64,000 bases of DNA from Diplocarpon mali (Eukaryota > Ascomycota > Leotiomycetes > Helotiales > Drepanopezizaceae), in the NCBI GenBank assembly GCA_024741835.1, contig JAENRP010000004.1:267338-331337 (forward strand), read 5' to 3'. Shown here one piece after another: positions 49,336-64,000 of this stretch (within the stretch, counting starts at the first letter, position 1; each line of letters begins with the position of its first letter). Made by a program: the position numbers and the translations under genes. The notes under the pieces are model-generated. The model saw only the letters and a list, made by a program, of their open reading frames with translations. It did not search any database and was not told where the DNA came from.

Positions 49336-50369
49336 GAAAGATCGGGACTTCTATGGGATAACTCATTTGGGTTCCTAACAATATTTGCAGCTGTGTGATC
49401 CTGACATTCATATCTAACCTTGTAGCTTCCAACCTACTTTCTAATCTTTCAGGACCCCTGTTTGATTTGCATTTCATGGTGGAGGTGTTTTCGCACTGTC
49501 CATCTCAAGGTAACAATGAAAAACATCACAGCATTCTTGACCTGTGTTGAGATATGCATATGCTCTTGAGAGTCCCTATCCTGATGATCTCAGAAAATGG
49601 CTGCAAAATCAGATGTTTCAAAGGTTATGATGGAACGTCACGATGCCGTTGTGACTTTGTCCCGTCAGAAATCAAGCCCGGGCGTGAATTGGTACTCCTT
49701 ACAGCATTACAGTGTTACTTTCGATGATACCAAGAGCCATGGGTACTGTATTTCTGGAAATTAGACTTGGACTTCTGGGAGGGTCTCTCCGAACATATTA
49801 GAGCTGTCGATATATCCAAAATGCTGGAATATCACGAGGACCTCTGTCTTGAGTCAGATAGAGATACCTTGGGCCTCGGACCTTGGGATATTGAACTTCT
49901 ACCCACAGCAATGCAGTGTCATGGCACATGACACTATGGTGTTGGAGAACCTCAAAGCGAAGTCTTTTTTCAAAACGAATGGATGCCACTGAAATTAACA
50001 CTCCGAGTGACCCAGAATCTCGGGGAAGCTGAGGATTACGAACCACACATGGTAACTGTCAATATTTCTTGGATTACAGCCATCAAGTTAAGCAGGAGCT
50101 CACATTACGAATCGAAAGTTGGAAAACGATTTTCATGTTTTTGTTCAACTTGATTAGCATTCTTTATTCCTTTTCTACAAGCGCGCTTTTGCCCATACTT
50201 AGGAAGGAAATATCTCTGAATCTCAAAGCAGCCAGATCAGAGACTCGCAGGTGACTTTTAACAACCCAGTTGTGCGAAAGAGCCTCAACCCAGATTAGCC
50301 AATCCATGCCGAGAACATCATGCATCAACCACCAACAATTGCTCCTGGTCCCGTGCAGCAAATCGATAC
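49336..50369. other. Convergent 1-kb spacer
   Basis: The spacer lies between the F-box-like gene and the 3' end of SSB. It is AT-rich, with ORFs below 85 codons and none recognisable. Confidence 0.5.
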
Positions 50370-53521
<3,152 letters not shown>

Positions 53522-54206
53522 GATGCTTATCTATGTGTGGTTCGAGTAAAGAGAATGGAGAATGTGAGGGCAGGAGATGATTGGAACCAGTGAACATTTC
53601 TCTCAGTTAAAAGATCTTGTGGAAAATCGCACTAGTTGCCGGTCGCTAATTTTACAACGCTAAAAAAGCCTGGCAGCCTGCGTTTTGAGGCACCAACTAA
53701 GTGAAGTTAACGAGGGCATCAAGTTTGAAGTCCACTCACCGATTCATCAATCCACTTGCTGGGCTTGTGCAAGGGACTTTGGCCGAAAATCCAGACAATG
53801 GAGGCTGGAAGAAATAGACTGTGAATAGAAGAAGTTTGCAGATTCTGTGACCATCCCTTTGTTCTGTTAACAATGCTATGGTTTGCACACGAAGGGAGAC
53901 TATCGGAATTGGTCACGTAAGACTTCATTTTCCATGTCCTACATATCCAGTTCTTTTCAAATCTCAGAGGTGCGAGTCTCAGATTTGTATTTTGGGAATT
54001 ATATGAGCTAACCCGATCGAGAAAAGAGCTAGCCGCATAAGACGACCTCAGCAGACATCCTATAAATATCTAGTTCAATGACTGCCGTAGTATAGAACGC
54101 CCTGGCCGGCAGCACCTATTGCTCCATCCCATGAACATTCGCCGTCTGCATAACGCCATCCCGTAGAATATTCCGTGGCACCGCGAAGAACATGCACACC
54201 AGCACT
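53522..54206. other. SSB promoter / RSC4 3' flank
   Basis: About 0.7 kb between two minus-strand genes, holding no supported gene. It should contain the SSB promoter and leader. Confidence 0.5.
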
Positions 54207-56798
54207 TCAAGACCGCAGAAGATTGGCAAACACCGTGATCTTTTCAAGCTCCGCATCCTGTCCTGTAGCTGGCTTTGCCGGGCCCTTAGGCAACGCTGCA
54301 ATCAATTCAATTTCAATCCGATTGACACCCGGTAGGAGGCGAGCTTCGAATAGAGGATGACTTGGGTCAACCGCGTGGCCTGGGATGAGCGGCATCGCAT
54401 GCAGTCTCTGGGTTCCGGAAGTAACAAATAATTTATGTTGACGTTCAAGAAGAGATTTCGCAATGGTTGGCTTAATCTGAAGGTAGTAGTGAGTTGAAGG
54501 GAGGTTTAAGGTAATCGATTGCTGAGCCATGGCGGGAGATGGTGGGAGGTCCATGCGAAAATGGCGAGAGATATTGAGCCCAGGATGAGTTGCGAGGCTC
54601 AAATTTGTGATCATAGCATCAGAGACAGCTAGAGATGGTTAGATATCATGCTCTTAGTAGTTCTAAAATTGCCAGCACTTACATTTACCAGGCTGTCGCC
54701 ATCTCGAATCGAAGCTCGGGTTCGGGGCATGAAATTGGGATTGGGAATGGGATTGCGTATGATGGCTAAAGGATTGGGCATAACCACCAAAGCTCAAAGT
54801 ATTTGGTTGAGCGGGTACTGTTGGGGCTAACATGCCGTTCGTTAGACCAAGCGTAGAGACATTCTGGCTGGGCCCACGGAGATTATTATTAGGAGTCAAG
54901 GCTACGGGCGAGTTACGTGCAGCTTCTTCGTTCTTGACATGAGCAGAGTTCGAAGGTGTGGGCGATACCACAGAGCCTTGTGCACTCTTTGCACGCTCGA
55001 GTTGTTCAATGTTGGGGGCTGATACTGCAGAGGCAAAAGGATTTCGGCTGGGAACTCCATTTGTTGAGGGGGTTCGGAGAAGACCATCTGCCTGTCCAGT
55101 CAATTGAGGAGCTGAAGACTGTACAGGCCTGGGTTCCTTCGATCTTCCGAACTTTACAAAGAGTTTCTTCCCTGAAGCCGGGGCTGGAGTCGTAGATTTG
55201 TTGTGAGTCAATCTGATTCTCACAGGCGGTGCAGCAGGCGCTACAGCCGACGCCGCACCGTCCGGTACAATCTTCTTGATCTCTGGGAAAACCTTGGCAA
55301 AAAAGGACTGGCTATGATCAGCAATGCCCGGCATGAAATACTTATAAGCCTAGACTTACTTTGAGCTCTTGCGCCATAAGAGAGATGTCACTCCCATCTA
55401 AGTTATACTTCAGAGCATTTTCCCAAATGGCTTTCACCTCATTCTCGAACTCAGACCAGGTCGAATACAGTGATACGCCAGTCGCGGCATACTTGCCTTT
55501 AACTCCCCTGACGCCTTTCTTAAGAGTTTTCAAGCTGACGGGGTGGGTTATTGTCTTGTAATAATCGGCATATTCTTCCTTTGAGGGAAGATCAATGAAT
55601 TGTAGAAACACCGGAATATCATCGCTGTAGATTATTGTTAGCATGACAGAGAATCTCCTCGGAAGACAGGCAAAACATACTCTGGAAATTCCTTCTGGGT
55701 GATCAAGTCTTCAACGAACTTCTCCTGCGCTTCCTGGAATGAGAGACCTTGATATTCGTCGGTGGAATATGCAATATTCGTCAGGGCAGGTGACACGCTG
55801 GTTCTCTGATGCTGAGAATTCTTGGGAGGACGACCACGAGCCTTCTTAGTAGAAATTTGGACCTCCTTGTCGACTTCTCCTGGGACTTCTTCCTCGCTAA
55901 CACCATCGTAACTTGGCTCAGCTGGGACGGGTAGCGGTGTAGGGGTTGGTTTGTAGCCATCAATCAGCTTATATGCCGGGTTGTGTTTTGTCATGTAATT
56001 ACTCAGGGCCTTCCGCAGGCGCTCTGAGTCCTCGTATATCTCCGATCCTTTGGCATTGTACTCCTTGGCATTTGAGATCATCCGCTTGAAATAGCTCTCA
56101 AGAGTGGTAAGGTTGGGAAATTCGTGGCGTTTCAGCTTGGCTTCTATAGTGTCTAATGCAATGGGCATCTTGATCATTTCGTAGTAATCAGGCAGTTGGC
56201 GTCTGTTGGGGAGTGTGAAGAAATGTGTAGCAATTTTGCGGCCACTGCAGCGAATGTCAGCCCACTGTACATATTTTATATCCAAAAGCTCATGCGGATT
56301 TCAAAGATCCGTTGAAGTGCTCTGGAGACCACACTCTAGCTGGAACGCCGTAAGCCCCGTCAGAATGAGGCTGGCATCTCTTGTACCGTCCTGCGAAAAA
56401 TGGAAAATGGAAGGGAATGGCAGATGACATACTTTTTGTCGGCTGTCAAACGGATGGTATCTACTAATTTCAGGCCCAGTTGCGTCGTGGTCTCGGCACT
56501 CTCGCCTTGGGAAAGGTCGACGTCCTGCCTCTCTGTCAGCCTTGCTTAGCATCTTCGATGGATGCGGAGGGTCGAACGGATGGTGCAGGCCAGTGTTGAA
56601 CCTTCGGCGCGCCGCTTCGAGTCCCTGCGACTTCACTTTCCATAGACCAAAACCCGCATCGCGCGCATCGCATCACATCCACGCTGCGCATAGAGAACGG
56701 AAGAAGCAGCTTACATTGTGAGGCACCTTTCTTCTCTTCGCAGCGCGATCGTCCAAGTCTTCACCAGCAGCGCCACCTTTGACCTTGCGCTTGTCCAT
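54207..56798 (-). CDS. RSC4: RSC chromatin-remodelling complex subunit Rsc4, tandem bromodomain
   Basis: Exons on the minus strand: 56798-56715, 56524-56433, 56244-55681, 55624-55360, 55307-54683, 54628-54207 (683 aa). Exon 1 encodes a basic start (MDKRKVKGGAAGEDL) with a nuclear-localisation-like KRRKV. Bromodomain 1 (about residues 45-150) shows LPDYYEMIKMPIALDTIEAK and an ESYFKRMISNAKEYN helix. A linker with an AT-hook-like ARGRPPKNS follows. Bromodomain 2 (about residues 250-345) shows LPSKEEYADYYKTITHPVSL. A Ser/Pro/Gln-rich segment comes next. The last about 140 residues form a conserved beta-rich domain ending ELEKITVFANLL. Tandem bromodomains plus this C-terminal domain are the Rsc4 layout. 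In yeast the first domain binds acetyl-lysine of H3K14. The gene is divergent from CKS1. Confidence 0.92.
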
Positions 56799-57659
56799 CG
56801 TGTCCTTCTGCGGCGTGCTTCGCGAGTACAACAGCGATTATCGAGGCGGGCGGCTCTTCAGAATTATTCTGATGCAACAATGCGCAGTCGTTCTGGGCGC
56901 CGGCAGCGGTAGGGAGTGGGCGACGCGATCCTATTCAAGTGCTTTGGGCGTGAGGAGGACGGGTCTGAGAATCCTTGCACCTCGCCTTCTGGTGTTGCTC
57001 TGGCTGCCGAAACAAGCAACTTTGGACTTCACTTATGAGTCTTTCCTGGCATCATGAATTACAACGTCTTGCGGAGGAGTTCTTGGGAATTATACAGGAG
57101 TGACATGAACCACCTAATTAAATTGCAGGCAAATTGTACTTCGCCGACGTTTGTTGCTGATTTCAGTGAGCACGATTTAAAACGGTCGGGATCATGTGAT
57201 GAGGCTTATCCCGTTTGGCGCTAGGCAGAGTCTTGTTTACTTCCCTCAAGTCTACCTTCGCCTTGAACAAAAATCGAAAATTGCAGCTTGCGACTCACCC
57301 ACTACTAGGTGCTAGGTCCCGAATCGCAACTTTTCTGCTTGTTTTTAGCCATTCCTCTTCCCTCCTCTATTCCCTACGTCTGCAAGCAGCACTGCTAGCA
57401 GGCCTACGACCTCCTCTCTTCTACCGTCCCAAATTCAACGAGTACACGGACGCCAACGATTTGTTTGGGCTACGCTCGTTCTCCTCCGCCACATAGTCTC
57501 GACGCGCATACATCAATCTGGCTGGCTGTCGGTCGCTTCCTTTGTGCAAGGTCCTCAAGCACGCTTAGTGGGGAATTGTTGTCGCGTGGTGCCCCGCCAT
57601 TAGCTCTCTACTGCGGAGAAGTCGTTCGAGTCCCCAGAGAACCGAAGATCGCAGAAAAA
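56799..57659. promoter_or_regulatory. Divergent promoter RSC4 / CKS1
   Basis: An 861-bp interval between opposite start codons, holding the promoters of both genes. No conserved site was identified by eye. Short open frames here look non-coding. Confidence 0.6.
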
Positions 57660-58186
57660 ATGTCATCGGACTTGGATTATACTAGACGCAACAAGTCTCC
57701 AAGATCTCTCACGGATTTGGAGAAGGCGCGCTTGGAAGAGTTCATTGATTCAATCCACTACTCTGCGAGGTAACGGCTGTCCCTCTTGCAGCTCTAATAG
57801 AGCGGGGTACATACAGATCATAGAACGGCCGCTGACTCTCACTCGCAGATATTCGGACAGTGAATACGAATACCGACATGTCCAACTCCCGAAGAACATG
57901 TTGAAAGCCATTCCCAAAGAATATCATGATGCTTCCAAGGGCACTTTGAAGCTGCTATGGGAGGAGGAGTGGAGAGCGTTGGGTATTACACAGGTACGCT
58001 CAGGCCTTTCAATCGTTGCGCAGCCCCTGACTATATGCTGTGCAGAGTCTTGGATGGGAGCATTATGAAGTCCACGAGCCCGAGCCACACATACTTCTCT
58101 TCAAGTAGGTTCCTAAATCCAGTTGTGCCATGCATTTGCTGACTCTAAAAAGGAGACCGATCAACTACGTTCCTCCGGGCCAGTAG
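57660..58186 (+). CDS. CKS1: Cyclin-dependent kinase regulatory subunit Cks1/Suc1
   Basis: Exons 57660-57769, 57849-57993, 58046-58104, 58153-58186 (115 aa). The Cks family binds Cdk1 and phospho-threonine to raise multi-site phosphorylation at G1/S and mitosis. The N-terminus has [20 protein letters not shown] (the first signature). The middle has [16 protein letters not shown], and the beta-hinge [10 protein letters not shown] is complete. The last exon is 34 nt and adds the closing [11 protein letters not shown]. It uses donor GTAGGT at TTCAA/ and acceptor AAAAAG. Without that exon an in-frame TAG at 58106 would end the protein after LLFK, so intron retention makes a truncated form of about 105 residues. 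Confidence 0.95.
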
Positions 58187-59220
58187 AGACAATGCGTTTA
58201 CTGCTCGTGACCTGGATTTGATTTCGTGGTTTTTATTGAGCGCAAGACTTCGCAAACAGGCGTACCTATGCTTTGATGATGTTACGGCTCATGTCTCTTG
58301 ATACACTACACCTATTGGCCTCCGCTTTTGGGCCTCTTCGATGTACAGAATAGGGTTAATGGAAATCCCTTTTTTCTATTTTTCTACGCTGTCCCAAGAT
58401 CTTGCCTTTGGTCTTATTGATGCAAACGATTGGGCGGGATGGGGGGCTGTATAGTATTGAATAAGGCACTCCTGTGGAAAAAACTCACTCGAGACGGATA
58501 TTTTGGGCCACACAATTGCTGCTCGCGAACGTGGCATATTCTCAGCAACGCAATATCAAGCTTGTAGTCAGAATCAGAGTTTATTGGATGAAGGTGGGAA
58601 GGTTGTCCAACGGAACTCCCGAAGACATGGAAATTGACCTTCTATTTGTAGTAGACTCGTGTGCTTAGCTGAAGCCAGAATCGAGTAAACAAACATGGTT
58701 CATACAAATAATGGCAATCCGAGTCGAGACTACTGTACGTATCGGGAAGTCGAAACGTCGTGATAGACTAGTTCGTTTACAACAGTCTGGAATGCAAGGA
58801 TGTTCGCCAAGCGGTGGCGTCCATCAGTACAAGTGTTCCCGTTGGCTAACATGCTGATCATTTTGGTCTCACAATTGGAATCGAACAACAGAGCGAAATA
58901 GACACAAATATCGAAAGTCGATGTGCTTATCCACCAACCTTTGCTTCTGCTCAGATGCTATTCTATCGATCTTTTTCGTGACGCATTCTTCCATGATCGC
59001 CAGTCGATGAATATCTTCAACATTCTTGTTAAGACTACGAGAAGCTGAAACCAATTCGGGCCTCAAATAACCGTCGATATTTCTCTGGCCAAACTCTACG
59101 AATAGCCGGTACTCCGATTCACCGGCCACCCTAACATCTTTTCTGTTGCTAGCCTCCGGAAGCGTGTTTGATTCTCTTGGCCAATCAAGTCAAAACAAAG
59201 GCCAAGTGTCTTGAGGCAAC
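58187..59220. other. Intergenic, promoter of ERO1
   Basis: About 1 kb. A 86-codon minus-strand ORF (58869-59129) lacks any signature and is not called. A CCAAT box (near 59180) lies about 40 bp upstream of the ERO1 ATG. A canonical unfolded-protein-response element was not seen. Confidence 0.5.
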
Positions 59221-61152
59221 ATGAAGTCTGGGGCGCAAGTCTCTTATCTTGCGGTCTTCTCTCTCTTGGGAATCTCGCAGGCCGCAGACTTAGTGGTTGG
59301 ACCGAAAGCTAAAGCTTCCAGCTCCAATGTTTGCGCGGTACGCACTTCTATTGTTTTGCCAGGCATACTGGTCTAATTCTATTCGTCAGATCTCTCCAAA
59401 GGCAATTGTCTCAGACGCATGCGCCTCTTACTCTACCCTCGACAATCTCAGCAGAGAACTTCGACCTTCGCTCAATGATATCACCCAAAACACCGATTTC
59501 TTTGCGTACTATCGATTGAATTTGTTTGGCAAGGAGTGTCCATTCTGGAACGATGAAAGTGGCATGTGTGGGAACATTGCTTGTGCAGTGAATACTTTGG
59601 ACAACGAAGACGACATCCCAGAAGTATGGAGAGCGGAGGAGCTTGGAAAGTTGGAGGGGCCGAAGGCAGGACATCCGAACAGGCGATTGCAGGAAGAGCG
59701 AGGGCTCCAGAAGCCACTCCAGGGCATGTTGGGCGAAGACGTGGGGGAGAGCTGTGTGGTGGAATATGACGATGAATGCGACGAGCGAGATTACTGTGTT
59801 CCGGAGGACGAGAGTGCCGGCTCGAAGGGAGACTACGTGAGCTTGGTGGACAATCCTGAAAGATTTACAGGATATGCGGGAGAAGGAACTATGCAAGTCT
59901 GGAATGCCATATACAGGGAGAACTGCTTTTCAAAGTCATCACCTTCCAAACCAGCTTTGGGATCCTCGCCACTCGACCCAAAAGGGCCTGCAATCAGTGA
60001 ACTTCAATCAGTTATCCGGGAACGTGGACGTCAGCAAGCTCTCGAGGAACATCAGAAACTTTACCCAAATTCTCCTTTTGTCGCAGAGCCTGGTCTTGAG
60101 GCTGAAGATCAGTGCTTGGAGAAACGAGTCTTTTACAAGGTTGTTTCTGGAATGCATACGTCGATCAGTACCCATCTGTGCTGGGAATATCTGAACCAGA
60201 CGTCGGGAGCGTGGGGCCCCAACTTGCAGTGCTATAAAGATCGACTACACGATTTTCCCGAGAGGATATCGAATCTCTACTTCAACTATGCTCTTGTTCT
60301 ACGGGCTGTCACCAAACTCGGACCGTTCTTGAAGGACTATACATTCTGTTCAGGAGATCCATCACAAGATCGTGAAACAAAGGCCAAAGTACAAATCCTC
60401 ACAACAAAAGCTTCCTCTGTGCCCCAAATCTTCGATGAAAGCCTTATGTTTGTGAATGGTGAGGGACCAATCTTGAAAGAGGACTTCCGCCATCGCTTCA
60501 GGAATATCAGTCGCATCATGGACTGTGTCGGTTGTGACAAGTGCCGACTGTGGGGAAAACTACAAACCGCCGGTTACGGGGCAGCATTAAAAGTACTTTT
60601 CGAGTATGATAACAACTCCGACATCCCTTTGCTCAAGAGAACCGAGCTAGTCGCTCTCTTCAACACTCTTGCACGCATCTCCAGTTCACTCGAGGCTATC
60701 AGCAAGTTCAGGGCTATGGTCGAAGACGAAGCGCTCGATGATCTCAGCGACCTCAGCGACGACACAGGGGAAAATACGTTCTCTGACAGAGTTACAGAGC
60801 CTCATCATGTTATTCCCGGAAAGGAGTACGAAGATCCAACCGAGGAGGACTTTCTAGAGCACGAAAGAGAAACCCTTCGGCGTCAGCGGTTACCCGCCAA
60901 CGCTACCATAAAAGAAATTTTCTACGCTGAGCTGGACCTCACGTACAGGGTCACAAAGTATGTGATCAAGAGCTGGGTCACATTTCCAAAACATGCGTAT
61001 GTTGTCATTGATGCTGATCAAGCCATTGCTAACAATTGTCCAGTTGGGAAATATTTGCTCTTGAGGCTTCAAGGGCCTGGAACAGTTTCATTGGCTTGCC
61101 AGTCCGCCCAAGAACGTGGTCAATCAAACGCCCTCTAATAGATGAGCTCTGA
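59221..61152 (+). CDS. ERO1: ER oxidoreductin Ero1
   Basis: Exons 59221-59337, 59390-60996, 61044-61152 (610 aa). Ero1 is the ER-luminal flavoenzyme that passes electrons from protein disulfide isomerase to oxygen. A signal peptide is present (LAVFSLLGISQAADL). The shuttle disulfide is C99-x4-C104 (MCGNIAC). ERFTGYAGEG and the WNAIYRENCF segment match. A flavin-region helix HTSISTHLCWEYLN follows. The active-site CxxCxxC is C418-V-G-C421-D-K-C424, where C421-C424 contact FAD. The last intron (GTATGT, branch GCTAAC, TCCAG) is needed: it replaces a non-homologous tail with SWVTFPKHAWEIFALEASRAW, as in other fungi. The chain ends in Ile-Asp-Glu-Leu (RPLIDEL), close to the HDEL/KDEL retrieval signal. 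Upstream sequence offers no better start. Confidence 0.95.
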
Positions 61153-64000
61153 GGAGTTCAAATTTACGTACTTATAGCATTTCCTGAGCTACAACAAGCA
61201 TCAGCGTTGGAGTTGTTGGTTTGCATGTACTTCATTTGGCGTTGACTCTTACGTATACCTACTTATTTTGCCTGAGCAATTCCGCGGATCTATCAGACCA
61301 AGTTACTTTACTTGTAAATGTTTTCAGCTGACAAACAACGTCGAATGAGGTACATCGAAAAGACTGGAGAGGAAGTTGAGTCGAGAAATAAGATAAGACC
61401 TGCCATCAGGCAAGCGGATATAGCTAAGCAAGACCACTGATAGGCATACAGTTTTTAGCTTGTTTGGATGGATAATGAAGTACTATTAGTAGAGTGGAGC
61501 TCTGGAAATGTTCATGTAATAGCTTGCGTCTAGTTTTAGAGCATAGTCTGGTACTTCTCTTACATTGAGCTAATCTGCACGCTTGACCAAAAGCTTGTGA
61601 AAGACGCTGCCACCTTGAGTTCAATGATGTCAGGTGATGGGATCATTTGCTAGGCCTAAGAAATTCGATTAAGCTCTGTCACTGCTCTAGGGTGCAAGCC
61701 GGAAGTAGCATCAGTGACCTGATGCAGCAGTGGAGGCGAGGATCTCGAATGCGAGGGGGGAAGGTTTGGACTTATACTACGCAGGAATCTGGGCGAGGCA
61801 GAGAGGGCGGTTCATAGCAACATTCGTATAGCCCTCAGCCGATGGCTTGCAGGAAACATCGCATTGTTGAACCCTTCTAATTGTCGCCAGAGAAAAAATA
61901 GCGCTGTTTTGGATCTGTTATCTCAAATACAATTTTGGGAGAGTGGAACTGGTTGGTGCTGGCTACATCGGCAGCGCCGCCTTGACACGCAACTCTAATC
62001 TGCAGCAAAGATAAAACCTGAGCCAATATGATATGGACTTACCAAGACTCAAGAATGGGCATCGACCACAGAGTCTGCTGACGTGAAAACGCATGAAATT
62101 TTACGACTGACTAAGAGCACTTTCAATTGCCCCCTCTGCTCAAGCAGTAAGGGATCAGAGCCAACTCACTATCTAGGAGTCATGGCCAGAATATCGTATG
62201 TACTTCTCCAGCTAAAGAAAATCCTGCCGGTGATCGAGAAGTCCGCGATCCAGTGCGCCACGAGAACGAGCTTCCTCGACGGTATGGGGGCCGAGAAACT
62301 CAAGACGAGTGTTGATAGCGACGTACATGATAAGGATCCATTACAGAAGGATTTTTGGCCAGAGCTGAAGTGAAGTTGTCAGTTTAGAAGCAAGTGTTAG
62401 TAGAGGGATATGTACGTATACAGAAGTGCCTATTAATTCCTATTGGACGAATAAACATCTTTGGCCAGCTTTTCGGCTTGTATAGCGTGAAAGATGCATA
62501 ACATCACGAGCCGGGCGTAGCCCAGACTCAAAGAGTAGCAGGGCACCTGGTCCAGTCTCGATTCTTCAATCGCTGGACGAGTCGCAGGCACATGCGGGAC
62601 CGTATTCCCCAGACAGGAGAATGGGAGATCTAAAGCCAATTGGTGGCGCAGTCATGGGGATGTGTGTATAGACTTCGGTGGTAGCTGAGATGTCCCTTGA
62701 GCCTGCGAGAATTTCGAAGCTGCGATAGCGAAAATGAAGTTGCAGCGTTGCAAAAACGAGAATCCTGGATGCTCTGAAGCATTTAGTATATTGCTATGAA
62801 CAGAGATGTGAACCGTGTGACGAAGAAACTGGCGTTGACAATGTAAGCAAGACTTTTATAGGAGGGATTCCTTCTCAGAGTGAGAATGGACAGCAGACCA
62901 CGCTGATCAGAAGACTGTCACCGGTGATATGGAAGGATATTAATTCAACACATGAACTCAATCAGTACAGCCCTCTAAGCCAACCAGTGAGTAGCAACCA
63001 CCAGTAACGGTTCTATCAATTATTACCTTATCACTGGACGAGTCTAAGTGTATTGGGCTCAGTCAGAGCCCGTAACTTAACATGAGACATAGCCTATCTG
63101 GTATGAGTGATGAAATTAAGAGATACGATCCTCACCTCCGAGAGAGTAAATATATATATAGCAAAGGAATACCATCAGATATAAGCCTCATTGACCCAGA
63201 GGAGAGACTTGTAGTACATCGCTAATTCTAACATTGAAACGGCAGAGTTCTTTGGCGCTATTTTGAAATAGAACAGAGCCTGGGGAACAAAAACAAAGAG
63301 GGTCTGACTGATTTCGTGATTGGTTTCACTGCATTGTTCAGAAACGAAGAGCATCTTGACCAGGGCATTTAAAAGCAGACTTAAAATCCAGCCCAAGTCT
63401 TGATGAACTTCACTGCATAAGTTCATGCACCATGCACCAGTGGGTATATCACGAAAAACTAGCAGGCTCTGAGGTTCTTCTGGACGTGGGTTCACAGAAA
63501 CTCTCTGAGTCAATAGATTTCTCGAGAAAAATATAAGTAGTGAGATAGCAAGAGACTTCCCAAGCTATTAGGGATACATGAATTTCGTAGAAAGTACCGG
63601 AGTTGAAGTAACCCAACTGCGGTGATAACAGAGAGGTGTTCTACGAATATTGTTACTTGTACATGAATCACTAAACAACGTGTTTTCTTCGCGTTTTTTG
63701 AAGATGTTTTGACTCGCTTGCACTTGTGAAGGTTAAATAGTTGTGAAGCCGAGAACAAGCGTAAAAGATCAACCCGCAGAGGAAGTGAGAAGAGCGAGTG
63801 TAAACATATCCAGCTTCTTGGCGATAAGCTAAAACTGCAGCATGGTGGTCGCTTGATGGAGATATGTTGTCCGTCGAAGAGTCCACAACCATCCTGGACG
63901 ATTTCTCTGGTCCTATTGGCTCTCCAAGATATTCCTTGGCAAAGACATACTTGAGACATTGTTGCCAACCTTGCACTTAATCTCCTCAATCTGAACTTGG
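61153..64000. other. AT-rich right edge, possible partial gene on the minus strand
   Basis: No gene model could be closed. On the minus strand, 63175-63513 (112 codons; PTGAWCMNLCSEVHQDLGWI) and 63671-63976 (WQQCLKYVFAKEYLGEP) read somewhat like protein and might be exons of a gene continuing past the right end, but I recognise no family and could not confirm splice sites. 61.2-63.1 kb shows nothing. Confidence 0.25.

Noticed and set aside
57600..57650. tRNA-like TTCGAGTCCCC segment in the CKS1 leader
   Set aside because: It resembles a T-arm sequence, but no matching D-arm, anticodon arm or acceptor stem could be folded around it.
58869..59129. 86-codon minus-strand ORF between CKS1 and ERO1
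   Set aside because: The charged, helical-looking product has no known family, and no conserved neighbour or splice context supports it.
63510..63989. 159-codon minus-strand ORF at the right edge
   Set aside because: It has no motif. A different frame over the same region looks more protein-like, and neither could be completed within the window.

Overview
The window is nuclear DNA of a filamentous ascomycete (Pezizomycotina; Leotiomycetes is my best guess, from general resemblance only). The evidence is many short introns of about 45-60 bp with GTANGT-type donors, CTAAC/CTGAC branch sites and YAG acceptors, and fungus-specific families such as a hybrid histidine kinase, a GPI-anchored cysteine-rich wall protein, Rsc4 and Sas4. 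I resolved 19 protein-coding genes. Exon boundaries were placed by hand from splice signals, reading frame and remembered family consensus. No tRNA, rRNA, CRISPR array or intact transposon was recognised.

Left part (1-30 kb), gene-poor: an AT-rich gene-free edge (1-3.1 kb); a PH-domain Meu6-like acidic protein (-); a 5.4-kb gene-free stretch; an unrecognised conserved-looking protein (+, 10.5-12.6 kb); a GC-rich island; a four-helix membrane protein (-); a ten-exon hybrid histidine kinase (-, 16.4-21.6 kb) with a long GC-rich upstream region; a DsbA-like thioredoxin-fold protein (-); a PX-domain protein (-); and a GPI-anchored secreted cysteine-rich protein (+).

Middle part (31-48 kb), housekeeping genes: CDP-alcohol phosphotransferase (Ept1/Cpt1), an IQ-motif/IQM-like protein, Sas4, a single-exon TAF2, the APC/C subunit Cdc26, a mitochondrial-presequence RGG protein, and mitochondrial ribosome recycling factor.

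Right part (48.6-61.2 kb): an F-box-like small protein, the ribosome-associated Hsp70 Ssb, the tandem-bromodomain RSC subunit Rsc4, the Cdk-binding protein Cks1/Suc1, and the ER oxidase Ero1. The last 2.8 kb are AT-rich without a convincing gene.

The genes do not form a biosynthetic cluster. They cover transcription and chromatin (TAF2, Sas4, Rsc4), cell cycle (Cdc26, Cks1), protein folding (Ssb, Ero1), mitochondrial translation (Rrf1) and membrane lipid synthesis (Ept1). The most unusual observation is the architecture of the SSB gene: 12 exons, including an 18-nt exon and an apparent 2-nt micro-exon that supplies two bases of an expected arginine codon. It also has a 585-bp intron and an apparent one-base frame slip at an A4 run.
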